From contig NW_026622852.1 in the NCBI RefSeq assembly GCF_023065955.2, positions 8,973,423 to 9,037,422 of the forward strand: a stretch of 64,000 nt of DNA. The letters are read 5' to 3'. This DNA is from Ursus arctos (lineage: Eukaryota > Chordata > Mammalia > Carnivora > Ursidae). The first letter of the stretch is position 1. Every line of letters begins with the position of its first letter. Positions 22,221-32,990 of this stretch are shown here, one piece after another. Under the pieces are notes generated by a model. That model was given only the letters and a program-made list of their open reading frames with translations. It ran no database searches and was not told where the DNA came from. The translations under genes were made by a program, and so were the position numbers.

Positions 22221-23450
22221 CTGAGTCTTTTCAAGTCATCTGTGCCCATTAATTTAATTTTACATTTCTTTCTACGAATACAGCTTACTGCAATACTCTT
22301 GAAAGGTTTAAATTTTCATTTTTAACTCCTTTAAATAATGCCTTTACTCTTTCCTTAATCAGATTTCTCATCCAATGTCGTAGTTTGCATATATCTTATT
22401 TAATATGTGCAGCAACTGTAGAAGGAACTCCAAAGATACTGTGTTGAGGCTGACTTTAAAGATAATTACATAGGAAGAGAAGCACACTCATCAAAGACAT
22501 TAGACTCTTGAATCAACCTATGTTTCTTAATAGAAATTCCCATATCTTAACCAAATGATGTTCTGCTTGACCCCACCTACAACCAGCCCACTCACTGCCA
22601 CTACCCACCCAATCTCAGTGGTCAAAAAATAAACATTTCATTGTTCATTTACTATCTTTGAGATAGATGAATTACATATAAATTCATTAATTACATATAA
22701 ATGGTACCCTTAGTTCTGCCAAATACTCCAGTGAAAAAAACTTTCTTTCCGGCCAGGCTTTACCATTACATAAGAAAGGGTCTTATGGTTTGGTTCTCCC
22801 AGTCCATACGGGATCTTCCTACGTGATTGTACGCTAATCTCATCAGTCCATCACTAGTGTGGTTTCTCTTTAGATTCAATCCAACCGAAATCAGTTTATT
22901 ATCATGTTCCTGGTGATTCAATATGAAATGGGACCATATCAAAAGAGCTTATATTTTTGGAATCTGGGGAATTATCTCACCTCTCTCACTTCTTTTAAAT
23001 CTTTTTGGTGTTAACTTTCATCACCATCATTAATATGTGTACCACCTACTTATAAAAAGGGTCTGGGGACGTTTATAGTTTAAAAAAACAACAACAACAG
23101 AGAAAGAGCCCCTTACACTCAGAATTACAAAAGAAGTGCCCTAAATATCACACGAAAATAGAATACATAAGCTAAATCTCATATAAGTTCTGCGTTCACA
23201 TAGAGGTAATCCCAATTTACAAGGAACAGAGCTCTGCAGACCATAGGTGATTCAACGGTCCGGAACTCACACTGAACTCTCGTATTCAAACAACATCATA
23301 CAAGATGATTACCTTTTCATACCAGTCACAAAGTACAATTCAACTCTGAATGCAACTTGACTATCCAGCAGTAGTACCAATATAATTCTGAGTCTAGGGA
23401 AACTGGCTTAAAGAATTATGCCAAAATGGAGATCAAGCATTTGTATGGTA
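22221..23450. other. Unique DNA, nothing recognised
   Basis: AT-rich, with a short (CAA)n at about 23086-23098. No exon or repeat identified. Confidence 0.4.
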
Positions 23451-23454
23451 AATT

Positions 23455-23593
23455 CATTCATTCAACAACATTAGTTGAGCACCAAGAGGCTACAGAGTGT
23501 CAGCTTTACACGCTCTAATCCTGGAATTAAAGAGACTTGATTCTTAAATATAAACTAGAGATAAAACAAGGTCTAAAAAAAAAAAAAACATGT
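23455..23593 (+). mobile_element. Ancient interspersed repeat fragment ending in A run
   Basis: 'TTCATTCATTCAACAACATTAG' (in two blocks), 'TTGAGCACCAAGAGG' and 'CTCTAATCCTGGAATTAAAG' belong to the same old family as 24.1 and 39.8 kb. An A run at 23576-23588 lies at the end. Confidence 0.45.
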
Positions 23594-24104
23594 GAAGTTC
23601 CTGGCACAAAAGATTCTTAACTAATTTTAGTCCCCTTCCTTCGTTCCCAAAGGACAAAAAAGAAAAGGGGGTCTTAGTTTTCTCTCTATAAATTCCTAAA
23701 GTCAGCCAGGCTTGATCTCAAAACCTCTTTTCTCCCTAGGGCCATTCCTCTCCCATCTCTTTGGGACCCATTTTCCCATCTCCAGCACCCTGTGCAAGAG
23801 CCTCCCTGGGCCACACACCTCAGACTCCCCATTGTTCTGGACCCTAAAAATATCACCTCTCAGCCCAACCTCATCCCCATTCCTGCAGTCACTCCTATCT
23901 GCCAGGTGCCAAAAGAAAAGCAGATGATACGAATTTAGAATAATCACTTTCAGTAACTGACTTTTTTTTTTAAGAGGAAAGTCTGTTGATCCCAATCAAT
24001 TTCTAATTAGTGTAATGTTTAAGAGAGTATAACAGAGTGACATAAAAGAATTCAGGCAGACCGCAACTGGAAGATGTTTGGAGGCAGGACGGAAGCCATT
24101 GCTT

Positions 24105-24350
24105 TACTCATTCATTTAGCATCTACTGAGTGCCTCTGGGACGGACACGTGACAGACAGATGACGTCTGATCATGTCTCAGAGAGCTGAGACTTCATCAG
24201 GGAAGACAGAACATGTCCAAGTTTGATGAACTAATAAGCTTAATTAAAAAGTACTTGTTGAACGAGATGAAGAAGTGCTATGAAGAATCATAGAGTGCTA
24301 TGGAAATGCAACATAAAGGGAGCCGACGTGAAAGGGAAAGTCAAGAAAGA
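24105..24350 (+). mobile_element. Ancient interspersed repeat, family not assigned
   Basis: 'TTCATTTAGCATCTACTGAGTGCC', 'GAGACTTCATCAGGG' and 'AAGTGCTATGAAGAATCATAG' in pieces follow the order of the old 'AACAAATATTTATTGAGCACC...GGTGCTATG' repeat. L2 sequence follows directly. Confidence 0.5.
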
Positions 24351-24354
24351 CTTC

Positions 24355-24498
24355 TTTGCCGTCTCCTAGGATATTCTTCTCCCAGAATAGAAGCCCCATG
24401 AAAGTAGGAATGTTATCTGTGTAAATCAACCCCGAATCTCAAGGACCTAGAACGTTTTCGTGCACGTCGTAGACACTGAGTTAAAAATATGTGGAAGA
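24355..24498 (+). mobile_element. L2 3'-end fragment
   Basis: 'AATAGAAGCCCCATGAAAG', 'AGGAATGTTATCTGTG' and 'CTCAAGGACCTAGAACG' match the L2 3' wording 'TAGACTGTGAGCTCC...GGCAGGGACCTTGTCT...CCTAGCACAGTG'. It splits the older repeat on either side. Confidence 0.65.
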
Positions 24499-24499
24499 A

Positions 24500-24900
24500 A
24501 GAAGGAAGACTGGCTTAACCTTAGACCTAAAAGAGGAGTAAGATTTCGCGGGGTGAAACAGAATTAGTACAAGTGAAGGGCCTTCGGTAGAAAAAAGAAA
24601 GGCTCTTTGGCAAATTTAAAGAGAAAGGAGATTATAAAGATGACGAGCCGGAAGCTCAAGGGAGAGAAGTGAGACCGAGTGTGGAGAGCTGGTCCAAGGC
24701 CAGATCACTCTGGGCCTTTTCGGATATGTAAGGATTTGAGACATTTTTCGGACATCGCCCTAACCCCACACCTAGAAGTCCCAACTTGGGTTGAACTTCC
24801 CACCACCATCCACCACAACAGCGTGAGGCAGTGCCAAGTGGATTCTGGTGGTAGGAGGCAAAGAGGGAGAGTAGACGTGACCTTTGTATGTTAGAAAGAT
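24500..24900 (+). mobile_element. Continuation of ancient repeat
   Basis: 'CCAAGGCCAGATCACTCTGG', 'GCCTTTTCGGATATGTAAGG' and 'GGATTTGAGAC' resemble the later part of the same old repeat ('GGCCAGATCATGTAGGGCCTTGTAGGCC'). Diverged; boundaries uncertain. Confidence 0.4.
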
Positions 24901-25125
24901 GCGTAACCGGGGCTCTGCCTTTAGAGCCGCTATCCCTAAACTAGAACAAACCACTAATGAATAAATACACCACGGATATTTGCGTCCTTTGCATATGGCT
25001 CTTCATGAAAGAAAACCCATTCTTGGAGACACTGTTTCTAAGTTCGAACTGCTAGCTAGCTACCTAAGCATGTGGGGGTAGTTCACGGAAAGAAAGGCTT
25101 AGAAATGAAGACAATTTGCTTTTGA

Positions 25126-25262
25126 GTATGCGTGTATGAGTGTGTGTGTGCGTGTGTGTGCGCGCACACGTGTGTGCGTGTGTGTGTGCGTGTGTGCACG
25201 AGAGGGGGTTGCAGAAAGAGAGGCAGGGAGAAAGAGACAGAGAGAGGAAGAGAGAGGGAATT
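25126..25262. repeat. GT/GC alternating tract followed by GA-rich tract
   Basis: From 25140 to 25200 all 61 bases alternate purine and pyrimidine, with a GCGCGCACACGTGTG core. From 25201 to 25260 the plus strand is almost all purine (GAGA-type). The first half favours Z-DNA and the second half can form triplex DNA. ORFs on both strands here are repeat artefacts. Confidence 0.9.
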
Positions 25263-25364
25263 TTGTCAGGGGGCTGACTTTAAAAGAATGGAGGATTACA
25301 CACTTCACTGTTCAAGGGTGACAGAGAGAAAACGAGGCTGGCACCAAGCAGGAAGCCCAAGCCC

Positions 25365-25725
25365 GTGTGAATAAAACAGGGCACATTTATGCAATCCCTG
25401 GGCCCAGATCTTTTATCACAAACTATTTTGATTGCATAGAGAGAAAAGCGCTAAGTAAAAATTATTTACTCTGGGTCTATTATGAAAAGAACAGATTAAC
25501 TCCCTAACACTTCGTTCTTTTTGAAGGTGTATTTTCTACCTTCCCGGTATGATTTATATTAATGAGAGGTTTAAAACAGGTTTTAACTTAAGAATGATTG
25601 CTGATGGTGAAGTGCAGTAATTATACACCTTATGACAGGACACGTGAATGGCTCACACAAGAGAACTGCATAACATGCCAAGCTAATCCTCCTTGCATAA
25701 AAAGGGAGAATACTTTGCAAGCTGG
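25365..25725. other. AT-rich unique block, candidate conserved non-coding element
   Basis: Balanced, non-repetitive sequence with motifs such as TTATGCAATC, TTTTGATTGCATAG, AACAGGTTTTAAC and AGTAATTATAC. It has no repeat signature and no open frame of note. Enhancer-like appearance is an impression only. Confidence 0.3.
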
Positions 25726-26024
25726 CCGATTTTAAGCTCCAGTTAACAAAAACCCTTTTTGTTGGAGTCTAAAACAAGAATGGGTTAACAAAAGCAAGGA
25801 GGAAAAAAATCTCATTTTTTCCCCTTCTTCACAAAATATAGTATTACAGGACTTAAAGGTTTTGAAAGGCCACGATGTGGCTGAGAGACTTGAGAAAGAA
25901 ACAAGGGCTTTGCCAACAACAACAAACTTAAAAGACCCCAAGGTAAATCAGAACCTCTTATCAGTGAAGAACATGACAACTGGAGTCTCCTTCGTGGCTG
26001 TTGTTTTATTTTTGTATTTCTAAT

Positions 26025-26440
26025 GAGGTAAAGGCGGAGAGAGGGAAAGGGCAACAGTCTATGGCGAGGGGAAGATGCCATGGGCTTGTGCCCGCTGAAA
26101 AAACCATGAGGCATGGTGGGCGAGCCACCGGCGTTTGTGCCATTTCTGCATGGCTGCGTTTTCTCATACGAGAGCCATTTCTGGACAATAACAAGGCCCC
26201 GTACAGCATCTGCTTAGGGATTACCAGCCCGCCACACTGGGAACGTTCGGTTGACACAGGGCAGCCACCGGCTTAACTCTGTGCGTGCCTGGTCTCCCCG
26301 CTGCAGAACGCAGCCGACGCGCAGTGGTCCTGCGTCCTTGCCACCAGGGAAGGAGACCCTCGGCTGCCGCACGCCACTTACATGCTCAAGGAGAGAAGTG
26401 AAGACGTAAAAGCCACCAGACGGACCCCACATCGTGGAAA
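26025..26440. promoter_or_regulatory. Isolated CpG-dense segment
   Basis: By eye about 27 CpGs occur in 400 bases at moderate G+C, while flanking DNA is CpG-poor. A GCCACCAGGGAAGG motif at 26339-26352 partly resembles a CTCF core. There is no CCAAT, TATA or clear splice donor. It could be a small CpG island, a decayed exon, or a site of biased gene conversion. ORFs on both strands here are not convincing. Confidence 0.4.
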
Positions 26441-26539
26441 TCGTTAAGGAAAGGAGACCACTTCAGTAACTTCATGTTGTAAATAAGGCCAGATAAACAC
26501 CGGGGCGTGTATCTCCTTCTGAATGTTTTCATTTTCTTT

Positions 26540-26672
26540 GGGTCAGTAACCGGTTATAGTAACTACACTGACCACGGCGAGCACAGCGTCATGTCGAGCT
26601 GTCAAATCACGATGCTGTCCACCTGAAACTGATCTAACGTTGTACGTCAACGCGACCTCAGTTCAAACAGAA
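26540..26672 (+). mobile_element. LINE-1 3'-end remnant with raised CpG
   Basis: 'CTGTCCACCTGAAACTGATC', 'TAACGTTGTACGTCAAC' and 'GCGACCTCAG' correspond to the common old L1 3' UTR ending 'CACCTGAAACTAATATAACATTGTATGTCAACTATACTTCA'. Several A/T positions of that ending are C/G here, creating extra CpGs. The L1 polyA is replaced by the following SINE. Confidence 0.7.
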
Positions 26673-26983
26673 AAGCCTGGGCGGCTCAGTCGGTGAAGCG
26701 TCTGCCTTCGGCTCAGGTCATGATCCTGGGGTCCTGGAATCGAGTCCCACATCACCGGGCTCCCTGCTCAGTGGGAAGCCTGCTTCTCCCTCTGCCTGCC
26801 ACTCCCCCTGTTTGTGTGTTCTCTCTCTCTCTCTCCCAAATAAATAAATAAAATCTTTAAAAAAAGAAAAGAAAGAAAGAAAGAAAGAAAGAAAAGAAAA
26901 GAAAAGAAAAGAAAAGAAAAGAAAAAAGAAAGAAAAGAGAAGAAAAGAAAAGAGAAAGAAAAGAAAAGAAAAGAAAAGGAAGA
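26673..26983 (+). mobile_element. SINEC with expanded polypurine tail, plus strand
   Basis: Body about 26675-26858: GCCTGGGCGGCTCAGTCGG through CAAATAAATAAATAAAATC. The tail at 26859-26983 has grown into about 125 bases of pure purine, (GAAA)n and (AAAAG)n. It is inserted at the 3' end of the L1 remnant. The 107-codon minus-strand ORF is built from the repeat. Confidence 0.95.
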
Positions 26984-27838
26984 CTGGGGGACAAAGTGAA
27001 AGGTGTGAAGAATGAAGTCTGGAGGTCCATTTAAAATCTTAGAGGGCCAGCAGTCAATGCTCCGTGCTGAATTTTCTGTGATGGACATCACCTTTAAAAA
27101 TTTTATATTAGAAATGTAAGGAGCTGAATCCTTATATTCTTCTATGTGTCTTCAATGATTCGTACAACCCTAAATTTTGACAAGCTCCCATTATGAGCTG
27201 AACGACTCATCTTATTTTATTGAAATATTTAATCAAAAAATTTTTTTTCTTTTTGGCCTCTGTGCAACTAGAGTGGGCTGTAATCACAGGAATCACCTAC
27301 TTGCTCCACCACCTACTTGCAGGTTTCCCTGAAGCAGAGCCCAGGGCTGTCAGTCCTCCTCCAGCAAACGGACACGCACAGCAGGACAGATCCAGAGAGC
27401 AGGCCGGCCTCTGGTCCCTCCCTTCTACTAACACATGCTACACTTGCCCTTGACAGGACAGAGCAGAAAGTCTCCCCTTTTTAAGAAAATCAAGGCAAAG
27501 GACAGGAAGCTTAAGTTGTGGCATTTCCTAAACTATATTATGACTGCTCTTCAAAAGATCCTTTATAGCCTTGGGGTTAGCCCCAGAGATAGTGAATCAC
27601 GTTGAAAATGTGAAATCCACACAAAGATAGCTTAAAATATTCTCTTTCCCAATGCAAATAACAGTTAAATGATTTATATTCCTTCGTGGGTAACTGGAAG
27701 CTGAAATTTCCAGATGTGAAGGAATTTCTCAGAAAGTGATCCCAAAAATTTTCATGGAAAACATTTAACACTCTATCATAAGGAGGTTTGGTAAAGTTTG
27801 AGGTTCGGCATTCAGCTGTTTGGCTGGTATTCTTTAAT
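26984..27838. other. Unique DNA, nothing recognised
   Basis: A GC-richer piece at 27280-27450 may be a decayed repeat. No supported exon. Confidence 0.35.
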
Positions 27839-28051
27839 ATCTGTTTACAGGGTGCCTGGGTGTCTCAGTTGGTTAAGCGTCTGCCTTTGGCTCAGGTCAT
27901 GATCCCAAGGTCCTGGGATCGAGCCCCACATCAGAGTTCCTGCTTGGTGGGGAGTCTGCTTCTCCCTCTCCCTCTGCCCCTCCCCTGCTCATTCTCTCTC
28001 TCTCTCTCAAATAAATAAATTCTTTTTAAAAAATAGTACTATCTGTTTGCA
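27839..28051 (+). mobile_element. SINEC, plus strand
   Basis: Body about 27850-28039: GGGTGCCTGGGTGTCTCAG to CAAATAAATAAATTC. Flanks TATCTGTTTACA and TATCTGTTTGCA differ by one base, a decayed target duplication. General caniform type, not the CTCCGCTGGGAG subtype. Confidence 0.96.
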
Positions 28052-29225
28052 AACTGCAGATATAACAAAGTGAGCATATGTACAAGTCAGAATAAATTAA
28101 CCAGGACTGTGAGTTGAAACATTTCAGTTGAACTCCAGTCTATCAATTTTGATCCGAAACAATGACCCAGAGGGCATTTTCATCATCATTAGCACCAATT
28201 CCAATACTCAAAAAGAAAACTTTTCTGCAATTTATATATCATCTTACATATATAAAACATGTATCAATTATAATGACCAAAACCAGAGTCGAGGACAATG
28301 CTTTATTATTATGTTACATGTCAAGGGAAGGATGCATGGAGAACATTTGTGACTGTTGGAAAACCTAGGACTGGAGCCTGGGGTCCTTTGATTCCTTGAA
28401 CTGTCAAAACCAGAAAAATTATCCTTCGATAGAATGTCAAGGATCACTTTCTAGATGGGATGGCAGAGAGATGAGGGTTCTCAGCAGCAAAAACCTTATA
28501 AAATGCATGTACAAGAAAGTACATGCCATACAGGTCCAAAATTTAAGAGAGAAGCTACTTTTTGGCGTCGTAGGGCTAAAGGGAATGAGGCTGAGAAGAG
28601 GAGGCACTCACGTACCTCCTTCAGCTTTTTAGTAAGGTTATGTATTCATTCATTTGAATTTTTACTAAATTATTTTTAATTTCATTCAAATACGTTTCAA
28701 CAAAAGTTTATTTCTTAAATTGGGTGATGCATGCGTCTGTTGAGATACTTATATTTTTTGTGTCTTAAATGTTTCAAAATACCTTTTTAAGAAACTGATC
28801 AAGGGGATTAGAATAAAAATAATGAGGCAACATCACTAGATCAAAAAATCATAAGGAACCACAAAGAGAGAGAGAGATCGCTTCAAGGATGCACACTCAG
28901 TCACAGCCAGAACAGACCGAGAACGAGCTAATCTTTACTATGATCGTGGTTTGGATATGGCATCGTTAGTGCTTCTCAATGGGTAGGTACTTAATAAAGA
29001 CATGTCTATTGATGGTAACGATAACTGTACTTGATAACTGTACTCAATAAGACATTACAGAGAATGTTATAGGGATTGAAAAACAATATTAAGAACAAAC
29101 AGTGCAGTCAGAAAAAAATTTTTCACATATGGTTGAAGGGCTTCCAATGGGAACTCAGAAAAAAGAGTGTCAGACCAATTCGTTTGAGGAGTTCCTGAAA
29201 CAACTTGTGTGCAGATTTGCCTATT
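28052..29225. other. AT-rich unique DNA
   Basis: A short GA repeat lies at 28866-28877 and a 13-bp tandem duplication (GATAACTGTACTT/C) at 29020-29045. No gene or repeat family recognised. Confidence 0.4.
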
Positions 29226-29229
29226 GAAG

Positions 29230-29665
29230 TTTCCCCTTTACTGACCTTCTATCCATTCCTGGGCTCTCCCTGAGCTTCAGACATTTTTCCCCCTTCCTAC
29301 ATTAACTTTAAATCCTTCCCCTGGTTGGCTTTCATTCTGGAAGCCTTCACTGATCCGGTGTGTGGGTCTTTCTTCCTCTTGTCCCCACAGAGCCTGTATA
29401 TCAACATTTTAACTTCTCCCAACCAAATCGAATTTGGTTGACTGTCTCCCTATCCATCCCCTACAAGTACTTGAGGAATATTCTTTTCCATAAAGCCAAG
29501 GACTGTGACACTCTTTTTCATTTTACGTTCCCACTACTCACACATCCGTTGAGGGACTGGCCGAATGAACTCCACAACTCAAAATCTCTCTACTTTCCTC
29601 CTCAATTTAAAGAATACACAGAACACGCCCGCCATCTTCACCCTCTAACACCAGGAAGTGTGTAG
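29230..29665 (+). mobile_element. L2 fragment, plus strand
   Basis: 'TTCATTCTGGAAGCCTTCAC', 'TGATCC', 'CTTGTCCCCACAGAGCC' and 'ATAAAGCCAAGGACTGTGAC' follow the L2 3' order. The 101-codon ORF at 29360-29665 is an L2 shadow with no recognisable protein. Confidence 0.55.
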
Positions 29666-32100
29666 GTATGTAAATATACATGTGTATGCATGTACATGGC
29701 TGTCAGATGAACACGTGACACAGAACAAATGACTTTCTTCGACCTATGCCTTGACTAGTCTCTGAAGGTATGAGCTGAATGTTGAAAGCAGCTGCTGACA
29801 CTAGTTTGTGTCTACGTTGTCTACATTTTATTTTTACGTTCAGGCTTGGAAAAATTAAAAAAAAAAAAAAAAAGAAGAAGATCTGGTGTTCAAGGAACAC
29901 CGTTTAAAACTTGGGAGGCGGCCTGATAGAGTGAATGTGTTGTGTGTTCAGGAAGTCAGTGCTTCTAAACTTTAACCTTGCTCCTCACCAGCTCTGGGAG
30001 GCCATGGCAGACGGTTCCTGCTGAAGGCCTCAGGTTAGTATCTGTAAATGATGAGATTAGATAACAAGGCCAACGGCCCATGTTTATACAGCTTTCGGTT
30101 GACAACTCTGACATATGGTATCTCATCCTAAAAAATCCCTTTGGGTTTTCGTGGGCTATGATGTTGGTTTTATTGAAAACTATTATTTGGTTATATGCCA
30201 TTTACCTAACTGAATCCAAGAAGCAAATTTGTTCAGATAATTAATTTCTTATTAAAAAAAAAAAAAGCACTGTTCTGCTTAGAAGGACTCTAATCTTTAC
30301 ATTAACGCCGAATTACAATTAGGTGCCACATCCCCTTCAAAGAACCAACTACCTTTTGTTTTGCTGCCCACCCAAAAGCATCACTAGGACCTGCTGGATA
30401 AAAAAGGTCAAGGGGCCAGCTTTCTTTGCACAAGGAGAAAGGAGAAGTAGGCATCTCAGCAGTAAGACTTCTGCCAGAAAGAATGCCCCTCCTTTTAGAC
30501 TACACCACTTATCCCCAAGGCTTGAACTTGAACTACTTAACTCTACAATACACATAGGGTTTCAGTGTAATTACCCCTGAAAACTCAACGCATTTATTTA
30601 AACTCACAATAAAAAGTAAATGACGAATATTACATTAGTTCCCCAAAGCAGGTTTTGATAGAAGGTAAGAGTTGGTGCGGAGCGAGTGGGCTCCAGTAGA
30701 GAGTACGCTGGGTGTTTTTTAAAGGCAAATTTAAACCATAACAATAATAACCCAGTAATCACGGCACCTCTGTCTTGCAGTCCTATAGCAAAGCTTCCTA
30801 ACAAAGACATGCATATGCATGACAGCTCCCAGTTTCACGTGAAACCACTCACTAGCTTAAGTAGACTGGCATCCTCATGAATGTAAGGCTCTCCATAATG
30901 TTCATTATAGCTACTGCTTTTGAATTTATTTTCCCAAAGTGACTGACCACAAAATAAAAGCTTCTCTTTACAACTTCTCTTTGCCCTTGTTTGCAGTCTC
31001 CGGAGGAAGCACTCCCTAATTTCATCTTGAGAACTTCCTTGTCAGTCACCTTTAGTGATTGAGACAGAAATTAACATTGATTCTTTGAATTCTACGAGCC
31101 GCTTATGCTTGTAATTATCATAAAACTATGTTATACCCAAAATGTCCTAGTCCACTGGGAATGCGGGTGAGGGGCTGATGTGAAATAATCCATTTTCATC
31201 TCTCTCAGTTTAAGCCGAGGCTCATGGGGTTGTATGTGGCCACTTAAAAACACATTCTTCCGTGCCAGACCAACTGAGGGAGCAAGTCATCATCCTCTCT
31301 TAATTGACCAAACAGTCCCCACTTCATTGCTAGAATTAAATTCCAGAGAATTTTTTGGATTCTATTTAATGAATGAGGATATATTTTTCATGTGGTGTCA
31401 TTGTTTTGCTACTTCCCATGTTTATTTGGACAGATTCATAGCACTGGGTAGGATATGTATTGGTTGGCAACTTCAGTTTTGGAAGAGAAAGTAAACACAT
31501 GCTGATTAGCAAACAGTAAACTCTACTGTGTTTAATTTTGGCTCCTCTTTAAAAAAAAAAAAAAACACAACACAAAAAACCACTATTTGGTGTTGTGTTC
31601 CAAGTAGGAGCATTTGTCCCTAAGTTCTTTCCTAACCCCTTACTGGAGGGCTTCCAGAATTACTCTCATTTTTTTTTCCTTCTTCCCCTAACACCAGTGG
31701 CAAACGCCAACATTATTTAAGAAAATACTTGTGCATATGGTATCCTCCTAGCACAGATTTGCAATCCAGTTGAACAGTAGGGCCACTAACCCACACAAAC
31801 TAAACTGCAAAATTATGAACTACATAAACATAAACAATTGTTTTCAGCCTTGATACATTCAAGGTAAAATCACACTTCTGAAAATCCTAGAAAGGCTACT
31901 TGACTGAAAACTAACATGTCCAAGAACGGTTGGAGGTAAGAGGACAATGACCTAGAATTTCAAGTGCTCTCCTTAGAGACAGTTTCTTTCATTTACCTCA
32001 TCTCTTGCTTTACTATAACCTCCAGATTATCCTTCAAGTGTTAGCCAGACTTGGCTCTCCACTCATCTGTCTTCAGAAGCTCATCACAAACATCATTCCC
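29666..32100. other. Repeat-poor unique DNA
   Basis: A runs at 29857-29873, 30254-30266 and 31551-31565 have no SINE body attached. A possible MER5-like end ('CAGTGCTTCTAAACTTTAAC') is at about 29957. No exon is supported. Confidence 0.4.
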
Positions 32101-32117
32101 GAAAAAGTTCTGAAAGA

Positions 32118-32159
<42 letters not shown>
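32118..32159. repeat. (CA)n microsatellite, about 21 units
   Basis: Uninterrupted CA dinucleotides, long enough to be polymorphic. The ORF running through it (poly Thr-His) is an artefact. Confidence 0.97.
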
Positions 32160-32163
<4 letters not shown>

Positions 32164-32429
32164 ACCCCTGAACACCTAGAAAATACCACTGCCCATCGAC
32201 TACATACTCCTTTCATTATTTCTGGGCTCCTTTTCATAAAAGGAAACTAGTGTTTGATCCTTTACTCCTCATGATTAAAGTTCACTTTCCAGTATTGGAC
32301 CCGCCATGATGCCTAGGAGGTATGCAGACTTTGGTCACCACTTACCAAATGGGAAAGCCAAGGCATCCAGAAACTAAGTAATAGCAAATGGCCCATGGAA
32401 GAGGTTAGGGCCATCTCTGGGAGGTCTAC

Positions 32430-32990
32430 ACTGTCTCTTTATTTAACAGATATTTTTTGTCCATCTAACAGGTTCTGCTTACTGGTAGACAGATAGATGA
32501 TAATGATGATTAACTGATAGACAGACAGATTCTATTATGTTCTAAGCCCAGGCGAAAGAGCGCAAGATGACCAAAGTCCAAACCCACACGAGGCTTACAG
32601 TCCAGTGGAGGTGAGAAACAGTAAAGCAAGAAACAAGTGAATATGAAGAATGTCAGGAGTTAGGTAGCAACAGGGCAAACGTACAGCAGGGTGAAGGAGA
32701 AAGAGAGTTGGGGGGGAGGGGGACAACAGGTGGCGCGGTCGTAGATCCCCTGAGCACATGTCCTCTGAGCAGAACCCTGTCTGAAGTGAGGGTGCAAACC
32801 CTGCGACAACCTGGAGGAAAAGGGGTCCCAGTAGCAAGAACAGGTAGAGCCAAGGGCCTGAGACCCAGCTGTGCCGGAGGAAGAGCAAGAAGACCCAGGA
32901 CTGGCACTGAGACAGCAGGGAGACTGTGACCCAGGTGGGAGGAGGAGGCAGGGGCCAGATCCGACAGCACCTGCAAGTCACCCTTAGCCG
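32430..32990 (+). mobile_element. Ancient interspersed repeat, family not assigned
   Basis: Begins 'TATTTAACAGATATTTTTTGTCC', continues 'CACACGAGGCTTACAGTCCAG' and ends near 'GGCAGGGGCCAGATCCGACAG' (each in blocks). This parallels 24.1-24.9 kb. The 135- and 117-codon minus-strand ORFs are antisense reading of this repeat. A (GATA/GACA)-like patch is at 32490-32530. Confidence 0.5.
32724..32737 (+). promoter_or_regulatory. CTCF-like core motif
   Basis: ACAACAGGTGGCGC agrees with 12 of 14 positions of the CCASYAGRKGGCRS core. It lies inside an ancient repeat. A single motif match is weak evidence of binding. Confidence 0.3.

Noticed and set aside
25099..25374. ORFs with Cys-Val-Arg or Thr-His repeats on both strands
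   Set aside because: Translation of the GT/CA alternating tract.
26768..27091. Minus-strand ORF with Phe/Ser/Leu repeats resembling a membrane protein
   Set aside because: Translation of the expanded SINE tail (TTTC/TTTTC units).
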